Source: Candidatus Poribacteria bacterium
GTDB taxonomy: Bacteria > Poribacteria > WGA-4E > PCPOR2b
Assembly (NCBI GenBank): GCA_022826645.1
Contig: JAJDUM010000044.1
Coordinates: 1 to 64,000 of the forward strand
DNA: 64,000 bases
Reading direction: 5' to 3'
In this document: positions 41,497 to 50,713 of the stretch, one piece after another
How the letters are laid out: every line of letters begins with the position of its first letter
Position numbering within the stretch: position 1 is the first letter of the stretch
Translations under genes and position numbers: made by a program
The notes under the pieces: model-generated
The model's input: only the letters and a program-made list of their open reading frames with translations
The model's database searches: none
What the model was told of the DNA's origin: nothing

Positions 41497-43419
41497 GTGA
41501 CAGGACCAAATATGCCAGAAGATCTGGTATCTATTAAGGCAACTGAGATTTCTGCTCCACCGGCGTGGGCACTGATCGAGCGTCAGCTTATTCACCTTAT
41601 GGAAAAGGCGGTTGATCTAGCCGCACAGAAATACGGTCGCCTCGATGGAACCCCCTATAATGTGAACGATGTTGATGATACATACGAAGCGCACTCATAC
41701 AAAGGGCTCCTCTATGCCATCGGGGCGCATGAAAGGGTGCTTGAGATCGGTCTTCAAGAGTGGAATGCGATTACGCGGCTTTATGACGATGGCGTTGCGC
41801 GCCGGGATGATGAACCACAACACCCAGAGTTTCGCGTACAATTACATAATGAATACTATAACCTAAACGGTCCTGCCGACTGGTTCCACATGGGTGAAGG
41901 AAATCAGTCTTTTTACTCCTTCGGTTTGGCAGACCCAACCCATCCCGAAAATATCAGACGTGCAAAGCGGTTCGCAGCCATGTACATGGCTGAGGATCCC
42001 GATGCACCCAACTATGACCCTAAGCATAAAATCATCCGTTCCCCTTTCCACGGCAGCGTCGGTCCCCGTTTTCATGCGGATCTCGAGATGGCAAAGGTTC
42101 TGCTCGACCCAATCTACTATCCGGGAGGCGTCGCACACGGACACGCTCAGCGATCTAACCTCTACCCAATTGTCAAGGACTTGGAAGAGGATTGGTTTGA
42201 AAATTCAGAGCGAGCCGAAGAGATTCTAAAGATCTTCGACGAGGTCATTCTTAACGGAGATATCCCCGACAATCTGGCGGCGACCAGTCTGATAACCAAT
42301 GCGTATCTTTACACCGGGGAAGAGAAATATAAGCGATGGGTTCTTGACTATACTGAAGCTTGGATGGATCGGACACGCGCAAACAACGGGATTATTCCGG
42401 ACAACGTCGGACCTACAGGGAAGGTAGGTGAGCAGCGTGACGGTCAATGGTGGGGCGGATTCTACGGCTGGAATAGTCGTAATTCTGCTCGCAACGCATT
42501 CTTAGCAGCAACAATCGCCTCCGAATGTGCCCTGTTGCTCACCGGAGATTATGGTTATCTTGAGTTTATCCGCTCGCAGATAGAATTCCTGTTGAGTCTT
42601 GCCCAGATCCGAGAGGACGGTCAACTGCTTGTTCCAACACGGATCACTCCGGATGGGTGGGAAGGCTATCAACCGAGGGGAATTCAGTGGCTGGCGCGGG
42701 TGTACCATGCATCAATGGACCCAAGGGATTATGAGTTGATTACGAGGCTGCGTGCAGGGGAAAAAGAAACCGATTGGAATGAGGTCGATGTTGCGGGCGA
42801 TCGGAGCGGCGGGAATTTGGAAGCACGTTTTAACTACTACGATGGCAGAAATCCAGACTGGCCCGAAAAACGGCTCCAGACGGAGTATCAATACGTCTTG
42901 GCGATGTATGAGTTTATGTGTCGAGATCCACGGGATATACCACAAATCATAGCCGACAATCGCTGGCCCCCCAATCCTGTCGTTACCAAAGGACTGACGC
43001 AGGTGACGATGGGCTCGCCACAGCCCATCTATAACGGTGGCCTCTTACGGGCAACGGTGCGTTATTATGATATGGACCTTGGTCGCCCCGGCCTTCCGGA
43101 AGATGTTGCCGCTTTGGTCGATAACGTAGAAGCTGACCGGGTGGGTATCCAGCTGGTAAACTTGAACCGAATAAACCCTCGGAATGTGATTGTACAAGCG
43201 GGCGCGTTCGGGGAACATCGATTCACGCAAGTACAGTTTCTGAGCACCGACCAAGATGAGAAGGCGGAGGCGACTGTCCCTGTTAATAACAAATACTTCG
43301 TAGTCAAACTGCCACCTTCCACCAGTATCCGCTTGGAGTGCGGAATGCAGCGTTTTGTGAATCAACCGAGCTATGCCTTCCCGTGGCATGGCGAGAGGAT
43401 GCCTATACCGTTTCAGTAG
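41497..43419 (+). CDS. Uncharacterised protein, likely alpha/alpha-barrel carbohydrate-active enzyme
   Basis: About 640 residues from the GTG at 41497, chosen because GGAGGT lies six bases upstream; ATG at 41512 is an alternative. The helical central region has the paired-helix pattern of six-hairpin glycosidase folds (ITNAYLYTGEEKYKRWVLDY, WWGGFYGWNSRNSARNAFLA, ASECALLLTGDYGYLEFIRS). A beta-rich C-terminal domain of about 120 residues follows. No signal peptide from this start. It lies just before a GH5-like gene (45 bases) and an epimerase, so a joint role in sugar breakdown is inferred. No specific family can be named. Confidence 0.55.
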   Translation: MTGPNMPEDLVSIKATEISAPPAWALIERQLIHLMEKAVDLAAQKYGRLDGTPYNVNDVDDTYEAHSYKGLLYAIGAHERVLEIGLQEWNAITRLYDDGVARRDDEPQHPEFRVQLHNEYYNLNGPADWFHMGEGNQSFYSFGLADPTHPENIRRAKRFAAMYMAEDPDAPNYDPKHKIIRSPFHGSVGPRFHADLEMAKVLLDPIYYPGGVAHGHAQRSNLYPIVKDLEEDWFENSERAEEILKIFDEVILNGDIPDNLAATSLITNAYLYTGEEKYKRWVLDYTEAWMDRTRANNGIIPDNVGPTGKVGEQRDGQWWGGFYGWNSRNSARNAFLAATIASECALLLTGDYGYLEFIRSQIEFLLSLAQIREDGQLLVPTRITPDGWEGYQPRGIQWLARVYHASMDPRDYELITRLRAGEKETDWNEVDVAGDRSGGNLEARFNYYDGRNPDWPEKRLQTEYQYVLAMYEFMCRDPRDIPQIIADNRWPPNPVVTKGLTQVTMGSPQPIYNGGLLRATVRYYDMDLGRPGLPEDVAALVDNVEADRVGIQLVNLNRINPRNVIVQAGAFGEHRFTQVQFLSTDQDEKAEATVPVNNKYFVVKLPPSTSIRLECGMQRFVNQPSYAFPWHGERMPIPFQ

Positions 43420-43463
43420 CGCGCAAGGATTACATTTTTCAAACATACCGAAGAGGAGATGAT

Positions 43464-44492
43464 ATGCCGAGAAAAACTGCCGTAAGTATTACTGGCGATG
43501 CGTTTTACATCAATGGAAGCATCACCTATCCCGACCGGTTCTATAAAGGATATAAGATCGAAGGACTACTCATGAATTCGCGCATGGTGCAGGGGGTATT
43601 TGACGATCGGAATTCTGAGACTGTCAGCATGTGGGCTTATCCCGACACGGGAGAGTGGGATGCGGAACGGAACACGCGTGAGTTTCTTGATGCAATGCCT
43701 GATTGGCGGTCTTACGGATTGCTTGCGTTGACAATCAATCTCCAAGGTGGGAGTCCCGAAGGATACTCAAAAGGGCAGCCGTGGCACAATTCAGCGATTG
43801 AAACCGATGGCAGCCTAAATCCTGACTATATTGATAGATTGAGGCGCATCATTGATCGTGCTGATGAACTTGGGATGATTGTGATTTTGGGTTACTTCTA
43901 TTTTGGGCAAGATGAGCGTGTGCGTGACGAAGCGGCGGTCATTCGTGCCGTGGATAATATCACGCACTGGATCTTTGATCAGGGGTATACTAACGTTCTT
44001 GTTGAGGTCAACAACGAGTGTAACGTACAGCGATATGTTCACGATATCCTGATGCCGGATCGTGTTCATGAGTTGATTGAGCGGGTTAAGGGGATAACCC
44101 GCGACGGACAGCGGTTACTCGTTGGGACGAGCTACGGCGGCGGCAGAGTTTCTCGAGAAAACGTTGTGCACACATCAGACTTTCTACTGATGCACGGCAA
44201 CGGTGTCAGCGATCCTAACCGTATTGCAGAAATGGTTCAGCAGGCGCGACAGGTCCCGGGCTACCGAACCATGCCAATCTTATTCAATGAAGATGATCAC
44301 TTTGATTTTGATAAACCGCTCAATAACTTTGTCGCTGCGATTAGTGAATACGCGTCGTGGGGTTATTTTGATCCGGGTGAGAATAACTACTGCGATGGCT
44401 ACCAGAGTGTGCCGGTGCAGTGGGGGCTGAATACGGAACGTAAAAAGGCTTTCTTTGAGAAGGTTCGAGAAGTTGCAGGCGATAGCGCGTAA
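43464..44492 (+). CDS. Glycoside hydrolase family 5-like protein
   Basis: About 342 residues from the ATG at 43464, preceded by GAGGAG. The TIM-barrel order of GH5 cellulase-like enzymes is visible: DELGMIVILGYFYFG, then VLVEVNNECN with the acid/base glutamate after asparagine (about residue 184), FLLMHGNG, and PILFNEDDHF with a candidate nucleophile glutamate (about 275). Real hydrolase activity is likely but unproven; the substrate is unknown. Co-directional with the preceding barrel enzyme and the following epimerase. Confidence 0.68.
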   Translation: MPRKTAVSITGDAFYINGSITYPDRFYKGYKIEGLLMNSRMVQGVFDDRNSETVSMWAYPDTGEWDAERNTREFLDAMPDWRSYGLLALTINLQGGSPEGYSKGQPWHNSAIETDGSLNPDYIDRLRRIIDRADELGMIVILGYFYFGQDERVRDEAAVIRAVDNITHWIFDQGYTNVLVEVNNECNVQRYVHDILMPDRVHELIERVKGITRDGQRLLVGTSYGGGRVSRENVVHTSDFLLMHGNGVSDPNRIAEMVQQARQVPGYRTMPILFNEDDHFDFDKPLNNFVAAISEYASWGYFDPGENNYCDGYQSVPVQWGLNTERKKAFFEKVREVAGDSA

Positions 44493-44541
44493 ATGGATAT
44501 GGATTTATCTTTGAACTATAATTAATGCATAGGAGAACAGT

Positions 44542-45309
44542 ATGAGATTTGGTGTTTGTGCTCCGCTCGAAAAGATTGATCGACTCGCAGCGGTTGGCTA
44601 TGATTATATCGAATTGGGAGTGAGGAACGCGCTCATTCCAGAGGAGAGCGATGCAGAATTTCAAAAAATTCAGGATCGCGTGGCGCAGGCTGAACTGGAG
44701 CCCGAAGCCTACTCCGGTTTTCTTCCCGGTGACCTACGTGTCGTTGGGGATGCCGTTGATTTTCCAAGGTTGTCGCGTTATGTCGAAACGGCGTGTCGTA
44801 GAGCGAAGGCTATTGGTGGCGAGATTATTGTCTACGGGAGCAGCGGTTCTCGCAATCTTGAAGGGGATTATTCGGAGGAGAGGGCATTAGATCAGATTGC
44901 GGAATTTTTGGACATGGCTGCGGATCACGCAGAAGCAAACGATATTACAATCGTGATTGAGCCGATTTGCCACCGGGAGGGGAATATCCTCCGCACTGTT
45001 GCTGACGGATTGGAGATGGCGCAACGGGTCAACCGGGAAGGGATTCAGTTGCTGGCAGACCTCTACCATGTTTGGCAAGAGGATGAGCCGATGGAGGATA
45101 TTATCTATGCCGCGGAGTGGTTGGCGCATGTCCATATCGCCGAGCCGGCCAAACGTTCGTATCCGGGCAACGATGATTTCGATTTCGAGGAGTTTTTTGC
45201 TGCGCTTGAACAGGCTGGCTATGATGGGCGTGTCTCCTGTGAGTGCAGTTTTGATGATTTTGATGCCGATGTGGAGACAGCTCTCCGGACGATGAAAGCG
45301 TATGTCTAG
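44542..45309 (+). CDS. Sugar-phosphate isomerase/epimerase-like TIM barrel
   Basis: A 255-residue barrel of the xylose-isomerase-like group: DITIVIEPICHREGNIL (glutamate, histidine), IQLLADLYHVWQ (aspartate and histidine), LAHVHIAEPAKR (histidine) and VSCECSFDD (glutamate) fit the metal-binding set. AGGAGA precedes the ATG. It closes a three-gene plus-strand carbohydrate set. The third epimerase-like paralogue in the window, but only weakly similar to those at 21406 and 28782. Confidence 0.8.
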   Translation: MRFGVCAPLEKIDRLAAVGYDYIELGVRNALIPEESDAEFQKIQDRVAQAELEPEAYSGFLPGDLRVVGDAVDFPRLSRYVETACRRAKAIGGEIIVYGSSGSRNLEGDYSEERALDQIAEFLDMAADHAEANDITIVIEPICHREGNILRTVADGLEMAQRVNREGIQLLADLYHVWQEDEPMEDIIYAAEWLAHVHIAEPAKRSYPGNDDFDFEEFFAALEQAGYDGRVSCECSFDDFDADVETALRTMKAYV

Positions 45310-45329
45310 ACCGATTTTCGATACAGCTT

Positions 45330-46055
45330 TTACTGTTCAGCCCTTTTCTCTTTAATTTTTGCTTCGATCTTGGTCAACTCCGATTCAAGCATTGCGAGAA
45401 ATTCTGGGGACTCCATTTTCTGTTTCCCCCGATTCTCTGGTTTGCGAATATCTTTGATGGGGCGAATCTTTTCCTCTAAAAGGGCAACCTCCTCTGGAGC
45501 TTTAACCGCATTTTTAATAAGTCGAAATGCCATCTCCACTGGAAGATTCAAGCAATATTTTTCCTTAAAAAGAGCTAGGTAAAATTGGGCGATCTTATAT
45601 TCTTTACCATTCTCTTTTAGTGTGTTGATTCTTGGGTATAGTGGAGGTAGTAGCGGATACAACCCATCATAAAACGACCATCCAGTTCCCCATGCGTTTC
45701 CCCATGTGCGTTTTTGAAGGAAGAGGATCAGTTCTTCTCCCACTTTGAATCTTGGGACAGTTGAAATCTCCGAGCCTATGTTTCCCCAGATGCCGCCTTC
45801 GATTCTGAATCGAACGGTATGTTTATCAATGTTGGGTTGCCCTTTAAGGGTTTTAGACACAGTGATAGTAACGTCGGTGTAGATATCACCCCTGTAAATG
45901 TATTGGATATCTGAAACTTTGCCTGCGACGATTAGGACAGCCTGTTTGGTCTGGCTGACAAGTGTGTCATCACCGACTAAATAGGAGCCAAATCCCTTTT
46001 GGGTGATCAACGCCAAGCAGAGGAATAAAGGAGTGAGAACAACTTTCGTTTTCAT
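45330..46055 (-). CDS. Hypothetical exported protein
   Basis: A 241-residue protein with a signal peptide (MKTKVVLTPLFLCLALITQK). The middle (VIVAGKV-type strand, VTITVSKTLKG, FKVGEELILFL) resembles small beta-rich domains of uncharacterised exported bacterial proteins, and the C-terminal 60 residues are charged and helical. No enzyme motif is recognised. It is convergent with the preceding epimerase gene, 20 bases apart. Confidence 0.6.
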   Translation of the reverse strand: MKTKVVLTPLFLCLALITQKGFGSYLVGDDTLVSQTKQAVLIVAGKVSDIQYIYRGDIYTDVTITVSKTLKGQPNIDKHTVRFRIEGGIWGNIGSEISTVPRFKVGEELILFLQKRTWGNAWGTGWSFYDGLYPLLPPLYPRINTLKENGKEYKIAQFYLALFKEKYCLNLPVEMAFRLIKNAVKAPEEVALLEEKIRPIKDIRKPENRGKQKMESPEFLAMLESELTKIEAKIKEKRAEQ

Positions 46056-46172
46056 TGTAATGTCTCCTTATAGACATTAAAACTATAACATCGTTCTAAG
46101 TGGGTTTCAATATAAACTCCCGACTGTGAGGTTTACCTACAGTTGGCGCGAGATAACAACCTCCAACGCTAA

Positions 46173-47141
46173 ATGTTGCTTATGGATACGATTCAAGGGC
46201 GAGTTATTCGAGCGAGGACCAGTTTCTATGATGTTCAGGACAGCGACACAGTGCTGCGTTGTCAGCTGCGTGGGCGGGTTAAGCGTGCCCAGCGGTCCGC
46301 GGAAGGTAGGCAAATCTACGCCGATCCCGTTGCTGTTGGCGACGAGGTTATTGTGACGCCGCTCGACAATGAGGAGGGAGTCATTGAGGAGATTTTGCCG
46401 CGTCGAACCAAATTTTCGCGCAGATACCCCGGCAAGCGCGATCCGATTGAGCAGATTGTTGTCGCGAACGCGGATCAAGTAGTCACGGTTCTCTCAACTC
46501 GCCAGTCTGACCTTAACCTACGCTTCTTGGATCGATTCCTGATTTTAGCGGAAGTTGGGGAGATGGATGCCGTTGTTTGCCTGAATAAAATCGACCTGAT
46601 CGATTCAGCGGAGCAGCGACGATTGGGTGCAGTTTTAAGTGCCTACGAGCGACTCGGCTATCCAGTGCTCTTTACCAGTATCAATCACTCACAGAGTATC
46701 GGCCGCCTTCGGGAGCTGCTACAGGGTAAGTTCAGCGTTGTTGTCGGTGCGTCAGGTGTTGGAAAGTCAAGCCTGCTGAATGCGATTCAACCGGGGCTAG
46801 GTTTGCGCGTCGGTGAAGTAGGAGCGAAAACAGGGAAGGGCAGGCATACAACGACGTTGGTTGAGCTTTTCTGTTTAGAAGTTGGGGGTGAGGTGGCGGA
46901 TACCCCAGGCATTCGAGAGGTTGGTTTGTGGGGCGTTGATAAGGAAAATCTTGACCTCTATTTTCCGGAGATGGAAAGCTATCTCGGCAAGTGCAAATAC
47001 GCAGATTGTGTCCATCTATCTGAGCCCAGTTGTGCGGTTACGGACGCCGTTAACACAGGCAAAATTAGCGAGGTCCGATATGTGAGCTATGTGGCGTTGA
47101 AAAGTGATGAAAACATAGAGGATTCGACCTCGATTCCGTAA
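46173..47141 (+). CDS. rsgA: Small-ribosomal-subunit-dependent GTPase A
   Basis: A 322-residue circularly permuted GTPase that matures the 30S subunit. An OB-fold N-terminus is followed by CLNKIDLID (G4), GASGVGKSSLLNAI (G1), GKGRHTTT (G2) and ADTPGIREVGLW (G3), then a zinc motif CKYADCVHLSEPSC (C-x5-C-x-H-x5-C). The G4-G1-G2-G3 order is diagnostic. The start at 46173 lacks a ribosome binding site; ATG at 46182 is an alternative. It is divergent from the exported-protein gene and convergent with pth. Confidence 0.93.
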   Translation: MLLMDTIQGRVIRARTSFYDVQDSDTVLRCQLRGRVKRAQRSAEGRQIYADPVAVGDEVIVTPLDNEEGVIEEILPRRTKFSRRYPGKRDPIEQIVVANADQVVTVLSTRQSDLNLRFLDRFLILAEVGEMDAVVCLNKIDLIDSAEQRRLGAVLSAYERLGYPVLFTSINHSQSIGRLRELLQGKFSVVVGASGVGKSSLLNAIQPGLGLRVGEVGAKTGKGRHTTTLVELFCLEVGGEVADTPGIREVGLWGVDKENLDLYFPEMESYLGKCKYADCVHLSEPSCAVTDAVNTGKISEVRYVSYVALKSDENIEDSTSIP

Positions 47142-47174
47142 GCGGTTCTTCCATCCACTTGATACCAGAGCACA

Positions 47175-47765
47175 TCACGGATTATCTTCCACTGGGACAC
47201 GTCCATTAAACCGGTTCATTGCTGTCTGAACGCCCTCCGTGACAAATGTCTCAATGGCGTCGGAGGCACGCAGAATTGTCCCATCAATGTATTCTCTTTC
47301 AGCATCGGAAAATTCGTTCAGCACGTGATCCATCCAATTTCCCTCTACCTGTCCAATTCCTACCCGCAAGCGCGGAAAATCCTGTGTGCTGAGATGGTGG
47401 ATAACTGACTTCATGCCGTTATGTCCGCCATCGCTTCCTCCCTTTCGCATCCGCAACACACCAATGTCCAGGTTCAGATCATCATAGATGATGCATAGAT
47501 CCTGCGGAGAGATGTCAAATTTCTTGACCATCAGGCTGACTGCCTGCCCACTATTGTTCATGTAGGTCATCGGTTTGGCAAGGATTACTTTCAAGTCATG
47601 CCATTCTGTTCGCGCGATAAGTGACTTACACATTGGCTCTAATCGGGTCAGCTGCGATCTCAGGAGGAGTTCGTTGACAACCCAAAATCCGAGGTTATGC
47701 TTGGTTTGTTCGTACTTGGGACCCGGGTTCCCGAGCCCAACGATCAGTTTTGTTGGCGTTGACAT
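47175..47765 (-). CDS. pth: Peptidyl-tRNA hydrolase
   Basis: A 196-residue enzyme that releases peptides from stalled peptidyl-tRNA. LIVGLGNPGPKYEQTKHNLGF contains the catalytic histidine (H23) and LAKPMTYMNNSGQAV the conserved asparagine region. CIIYDDLNLDIGVLRMRKGG with DGGHNGMKS completes the active site. Full length. Downstream of the rplY-amidase-GerMN run, an order partly kept in other bacteria (ispE ... rplY ... pth). Confidence 0.94.
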   Translation of the reverse strand: MSTPTKLIVGLGNPGPKYEQTKHNLGFWVVNELLLRSQLTRLEPMCKSLIARTEWHDLKVILAKPMTYMNNSGQAVSLMVKKFDISPQDLCIIYDDLNLDIGVLRMRKGGSDGGHNGMKSVIHHLSTQDFPRLRVGIGQVEGNWMDHVLNEFSDAEREYIDGTILRASDAIETFVTEGVQTAMNRFNGRVPVEDNP

Positions 47766-47820
47766 TATCGGTTCCTAATTTCAGGAAACCTCGGAAGGAA
47801 TTCTGGACTCAAGAGTGGCT

Positions 47821-48579
47821 TTATTGATCTGCTGCGGGCGCGCTAACTTGGTTTGTTTTCAATTGCTCTGCTTCCATCTCGGCTTCCGTAGGCGCTTCTT
47901 CTACCTGTTCCGCTTCCGGTGACTCCGCTTCCGGTGATTCTACCTCTATCGATTCCACCTGCCTACTTACGACTTCCAAATCCAATGAAAGACTCAACGG
48001 CTTCGAAATATCGATATGCCCCCCAATCGTATCTGTCTCAAGTCCTTCAATAAGAATCTGTACCTTTCTAATATGATCCGCGAAATTCATCCTAACGGTT
48101 CGCAGAATTGCAGCTATGGTAAGGGCTTCGCTTGTTGTGCCGCCAATATGTTCGTCCTTGAGATGGTGTGAAAAATCCAGATAGGCTGTTGATTGCTCAT
48201 CGACATAAACTTCATAAAGTAAAGTTCCTTTGGGGATAGTTTGGTATAAACCGCTGATAGAGCCCCCAAGGAGTTCGGTAATGGTCTGTTTGAGACGTTC
48301 GGTAACATCTTGGGATAGATCTAACTCACGTTCTTCGCTTGCGAGCCTGAGTGAGTTGATGTCAAAAAAGAAAACTGTACATTTTTGCAGCTGGATGTCT
48401 GCGAGATCAGATATAACAACGGGTGGAGTGGGAGGAGGTGAGGTCGAATCCGTCTGTTCAGAGTCACATGATATTAATAGTATCAAAATGACAACACCGG
48501 TTACGAAAGTGGCGATTGAGAGCACAGTTTGCCGAATCTGCCAGAAACTCAGATTTTTGTGGATAAAATTATCAGTCAC
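47821..48579 (-). CDS. GerMN-domain lipoprotein
   Basis: A 252-residue protein. A long hydrophobic segment ending in LLISC marks a lipobox. CTVFFFDINSLRLASEERELD begins a GerMN (spore-germination-like) domain, with SEALTIAAILRTVRMNF and VQILIEGLETDTIGGHIDIS closing it. GerMN domains are usually envelope-associated and often lie near amidases, as here. The C-terminus is an acidic low-complexity tail (VESPEAESPEAEQVEEA). Its start overlaps the end of the amidase gene by 8 bases. Confidence 0.8.
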   Translation of the reverse strand: MTDNFIHKNLSFWQIRQTVLSIATFVTGVVILILLISCDSEQTDSTSPPPTPPVVISDLADIQLQKCTVFFFDINSLRLASEERELDLSQDVTERLKQTITELLGGSISGLYQTIPKGTLLYEVYVDEQSTAYLDFSHHLKDEHIGGTTSEALTIAAILRTVRMNFADHIRKVQILIEGLETDTIGGHIDISKPLSLSLDLEVVSRQVESIEVESPEAESPEAEQVEEAPTEAEMEAEQLKTNQVSAPAADQ

Positions 48580-49723
48580 TTGCAGCTTCCTCTGCTTGAT
48601 CTGATTCTGCGATATACGTCTGAATTGCTTCCACTATCTCCTTTGCGATGGATGCAAGGTTATCTGCATCAGTGAGCCGCGCTTCGTCGGCTTCATTAGA
48701 TAGATAACCAATTTCAATCAGAACTGATGGCATATAAACTGCTGCCAATGTTGCCAACGGTATCTCGGTCAGGAGAATCGGTGTAGGCGAGAGCGTCTCT
48801 AATTCTGTCTGGAGAATCCTGCCAAATCTGCGACTTTGTGCTAGATACTCTTCTTGAGAGACAGCTTCCATAGTTGCGCCGGGCAGTGAAGTCTTGTCTA
48901 CATCTGTTGGTAAACGGTCGAGTTGGGTGATGCCCAAGGAGTTGCTAACGTAAAGATGGATGCCTGCAGCGCGGTCCGAAAAAGACGCGTTACAGTGCAA
49001 ACTGAGAAAGAGTTTTCCCTGGTTCTTCTGTGCAACGTCGATTCGTTCTTTCGGGCGCTGCTCAAAATCTGAATCCCGTGTTAGTACCACCTCCACCTGA
49101 TTCTGAAGCGCAGCCTCTTTAATCTTTTTCGCAAGATCAAGAACAATATCTTTCTCTGCCACTCTTGTGCTTCCAAGGTAACCTGTATCTGAGCCACCGT
49201 GTCCAGGATCGAGGATGACGAGAAATTTTTCCGATCCTTCCGTAATCAGTGTCGGATTAAGATCAGGGAGTGGCGCATCTTTTTCGGTTATGTGTATCGT
49301 TTGTATTAGAGGGTTATGGGTCACCCCAAAATCCGTTATTTTGGGGAGGAGGTCAGTAAAGAATGTGAGGGGAAGCATCAATTGACCGTCGATGATCAAT
49401 GGGGGTTGAGAGAGGGACAATTTGGTTTCATCGGAATCGACACTAACAGATAGTGATTCAAGCCGCAGATGCAGCTGCTTCCCTTTCAAATTTAGGGTCA
49501 GTCGTTTCGTTAGGGAGCTGTACTGCTGTTTCATCCCCGGATCAAATGCTTCCCGCAGGGTTTGAACCGGAAGATACAATCCACCGCTTTGCTCCGTAAC
49601 CTCGGCTTGGACGAGCGTCTTGCCACTTCCATCAACAAAACGCACCAGCGAGGATTGAGCAAAACTATAGCTGATACAGCTCCATAACAAAATTGTAGTG
49701 GATAGGATAAGTTGACGCACCAT
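48572..49723 (-). CDS. N-acetylmuramoyl-L-alanine amidase (Amidase_3)
   Basis: A 383-residue exported protein that cuts peptidoglycan stem peptides. A signal peptide is followed by a copper-amine-oxidase-N-like domain (VDGSGKTLVQAEVTEQSGGL..., about 25-150). The catalytic domain has VILDPGHGGSDTGYLG (zinc histidine), AEKDIVLDLAKK (glutamate), FLSLHCNASF (zinc histidine) and VLIEIGYLSNEADEARL (catalytic glutamate). Zinc ligands are complete. It overlaps the GerMN lipoprotein gene, suggesting joint work at the cell wall. Confidence 0.9.
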   Translation of the reverse strand: MVRQLILSTTILLWSCISYSFAQSSLVRFVDGSGKTLVQAEVTEQSGGLYLPVQTLREAFDPGMKQQYSSLTKRLTLNLKGKQLHLRLESLSVSVDSDETKLSLSQPPLIIDGQLMLPLTFFTDLLPKITDFGVTHNPLIQTIHITEKDAPLPDLNPTLITEGSEKFLVILDPGHGGSDTGYLGSTRVAEKDIVLDLAKKIKEAALQNQVEVVLTRDSDFEQRPKERIDVAQKNQGKLFLSLHCNASFSDRAAGIHLYVSNSLGITQLDRLPTDVDKTSLPGATMEAVSQEEYLAQSRRFGRILQTELETLSPTPILLTEIPLATLAAVYMPSVLIEIGYLSNEADEARLTDADNLASIAKEIVEAIQTYIAESDQAEEAASD

Positions 49724-49906
49724 TAAGCACCTAGCTACAAGATTCTAGTAGAATGGTTCCGATAATCGGGTCTTACTTTGCCAAATCTGTTGAGGCTATT
49801 TTGTCACTTTTTATTCTGATGACCTATCGTAGAGTAAGTGGAGGAACCGTGTTACCTATCACAAATCCTATAGCCACGAATTGTGCATCGACGAGATGCC
49901 ACCTGC

Positions 49907-50578
49907 CTATTCTTCATCTTCGTCGTCATCATCGCTGCGGCGCGAAATGACTTCAGGCTCTGCATCTTCGTCGATTGCTTCCTCTTCCCCTTCAATCTCT
50001 TCCTCTTCCGTCGGTTCTTCCTCTATTCTTGGTGGGACGACGGCCACGATCCGTGTATGTGGATCATCCAGAATTTCAATCTCTTCAGGGAGAGAAATAT
50101 CTTCGACAGAAAGCCGGTCATCAATGTCCAATTCGCTGATATCGACCTCAATTTCCTCAGGTAAAAGCGTGGGGAGACAGTGTAACGTTAGCTGCCGATG
50201 TGGGAACTCAAGGATGCCTCCCTCTTGGATGCCGGGAGCCGATCCGACTAAGACGATAGATGCTGCTGCTGTAATCGGTTCGTCCATCGAGATGCGCAGG
50301 AGATCGGTGTGAAGCAGCTGATTGCTCACGGGATCTCTCTGAATCTCTTTCACCATAACGTTTTCCGTGCCATGATCTGCAATTTCCAGATTAATAAAAG
50401 CGTTCTCACCGTAGTTTTGCAGAAAATCCTGAAATCCTCGTGCATCGATTCGGATCGGGATAACCTCGTTCTTACGACCATACAGGACTCCAGGAATATG
50501 CCCTGCACGTCGCATGCCACGCGCGGCTCCTTTGCCAGCAGTCTCCCGTTTCTGAGCTTCAAGTCTAACTTGTTGCAT
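49907..50578 (-). CDS. rplY: 50S ribosomal protein L25/CTC family
   Basis: About 223 residues from the ATG at 50578, chosen because GGAGG lies eight bases before it. The N-terminal L25 domain binds 5S rRNA (VRLEAQKRETAGKGAARGMR, GHIPGVLYGRKNEVIPI). The second, CTC-type beta domain follows (PITAAASIVLVGSAPGIQEG). The C-terminus is a long glutamate/aspartate tail. It lies just downstream of tRNA-Gln, with a hairpin between the two. Confidence 0.92.
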   Translation of the reverse strand: MQQVRLEAQKRETAGKGAARGMRRAGHIPGVLYGRKNEVIPIRIDARGFQDFLQNYGENAFINLEIADHGTENVMVKEIQRDPVSNQLLHTDLLRISMDEPITAAASIVLVGSAPGIQEGGILEFPHRQLTLHCLPTLLPEEIEVDISELDIDDRLSVEDISLPEEIEILDDPHTRIVAVVPPRIEEEPTEEEEIEGEEEAIDEDAEPEVISRRSDDDDEDEE

Positions 50579-50602
50579 ATCGTATTCCTCCAAAACATAA
50601 GA

Positions 50603-50632
50603 AAGCCGTAGCTGTGACGCTAGCTACGGCTT
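50603..50632 (-). terminator. Hairpin between tRNA-Gln and rplY
   Basis: An 11-bp perfect stem (AAGCCGTAGCT / AGCTACGGCTT) with an 8-base loop. On the minus strand it follows the 3' end of the tRNA and precedes rplY by about 25 bases. A T-rich stretch comes next (TCTTATGTTTT). It could be a partial terminator or attenuator, or a processing signal for the joined transcript. Confidence 0.55.
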
Positions 50633-50641
50633 ATGAAAATG

Positions 50642-50713
50642 CTGGGCGGGTAGGGATCGAACCTACGCATGCGGGTGCCAAAGACCCGTGCCTTACCGCT
50701 TGGCGACCGCCCA
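50642..50713 (-). tRNA. tRNA-Gln (UUG anticodon)
   Basis: A complete cloverleaf on the minus strand: acceptor stem TGGGCGG/CCGCCCA, D arm with GCCAAGCGGTAAGGC, anticodon loop CTTTGGC giving UUG at 50679-50681, and T arm GTAGG-TTCGATC-CCTAC. CCA is not encoded at the 3' end. The 5' nucleotide directly follows the TGA of ispE, so the mature end must be cut from a joint transcript. Confidence 0.93.
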
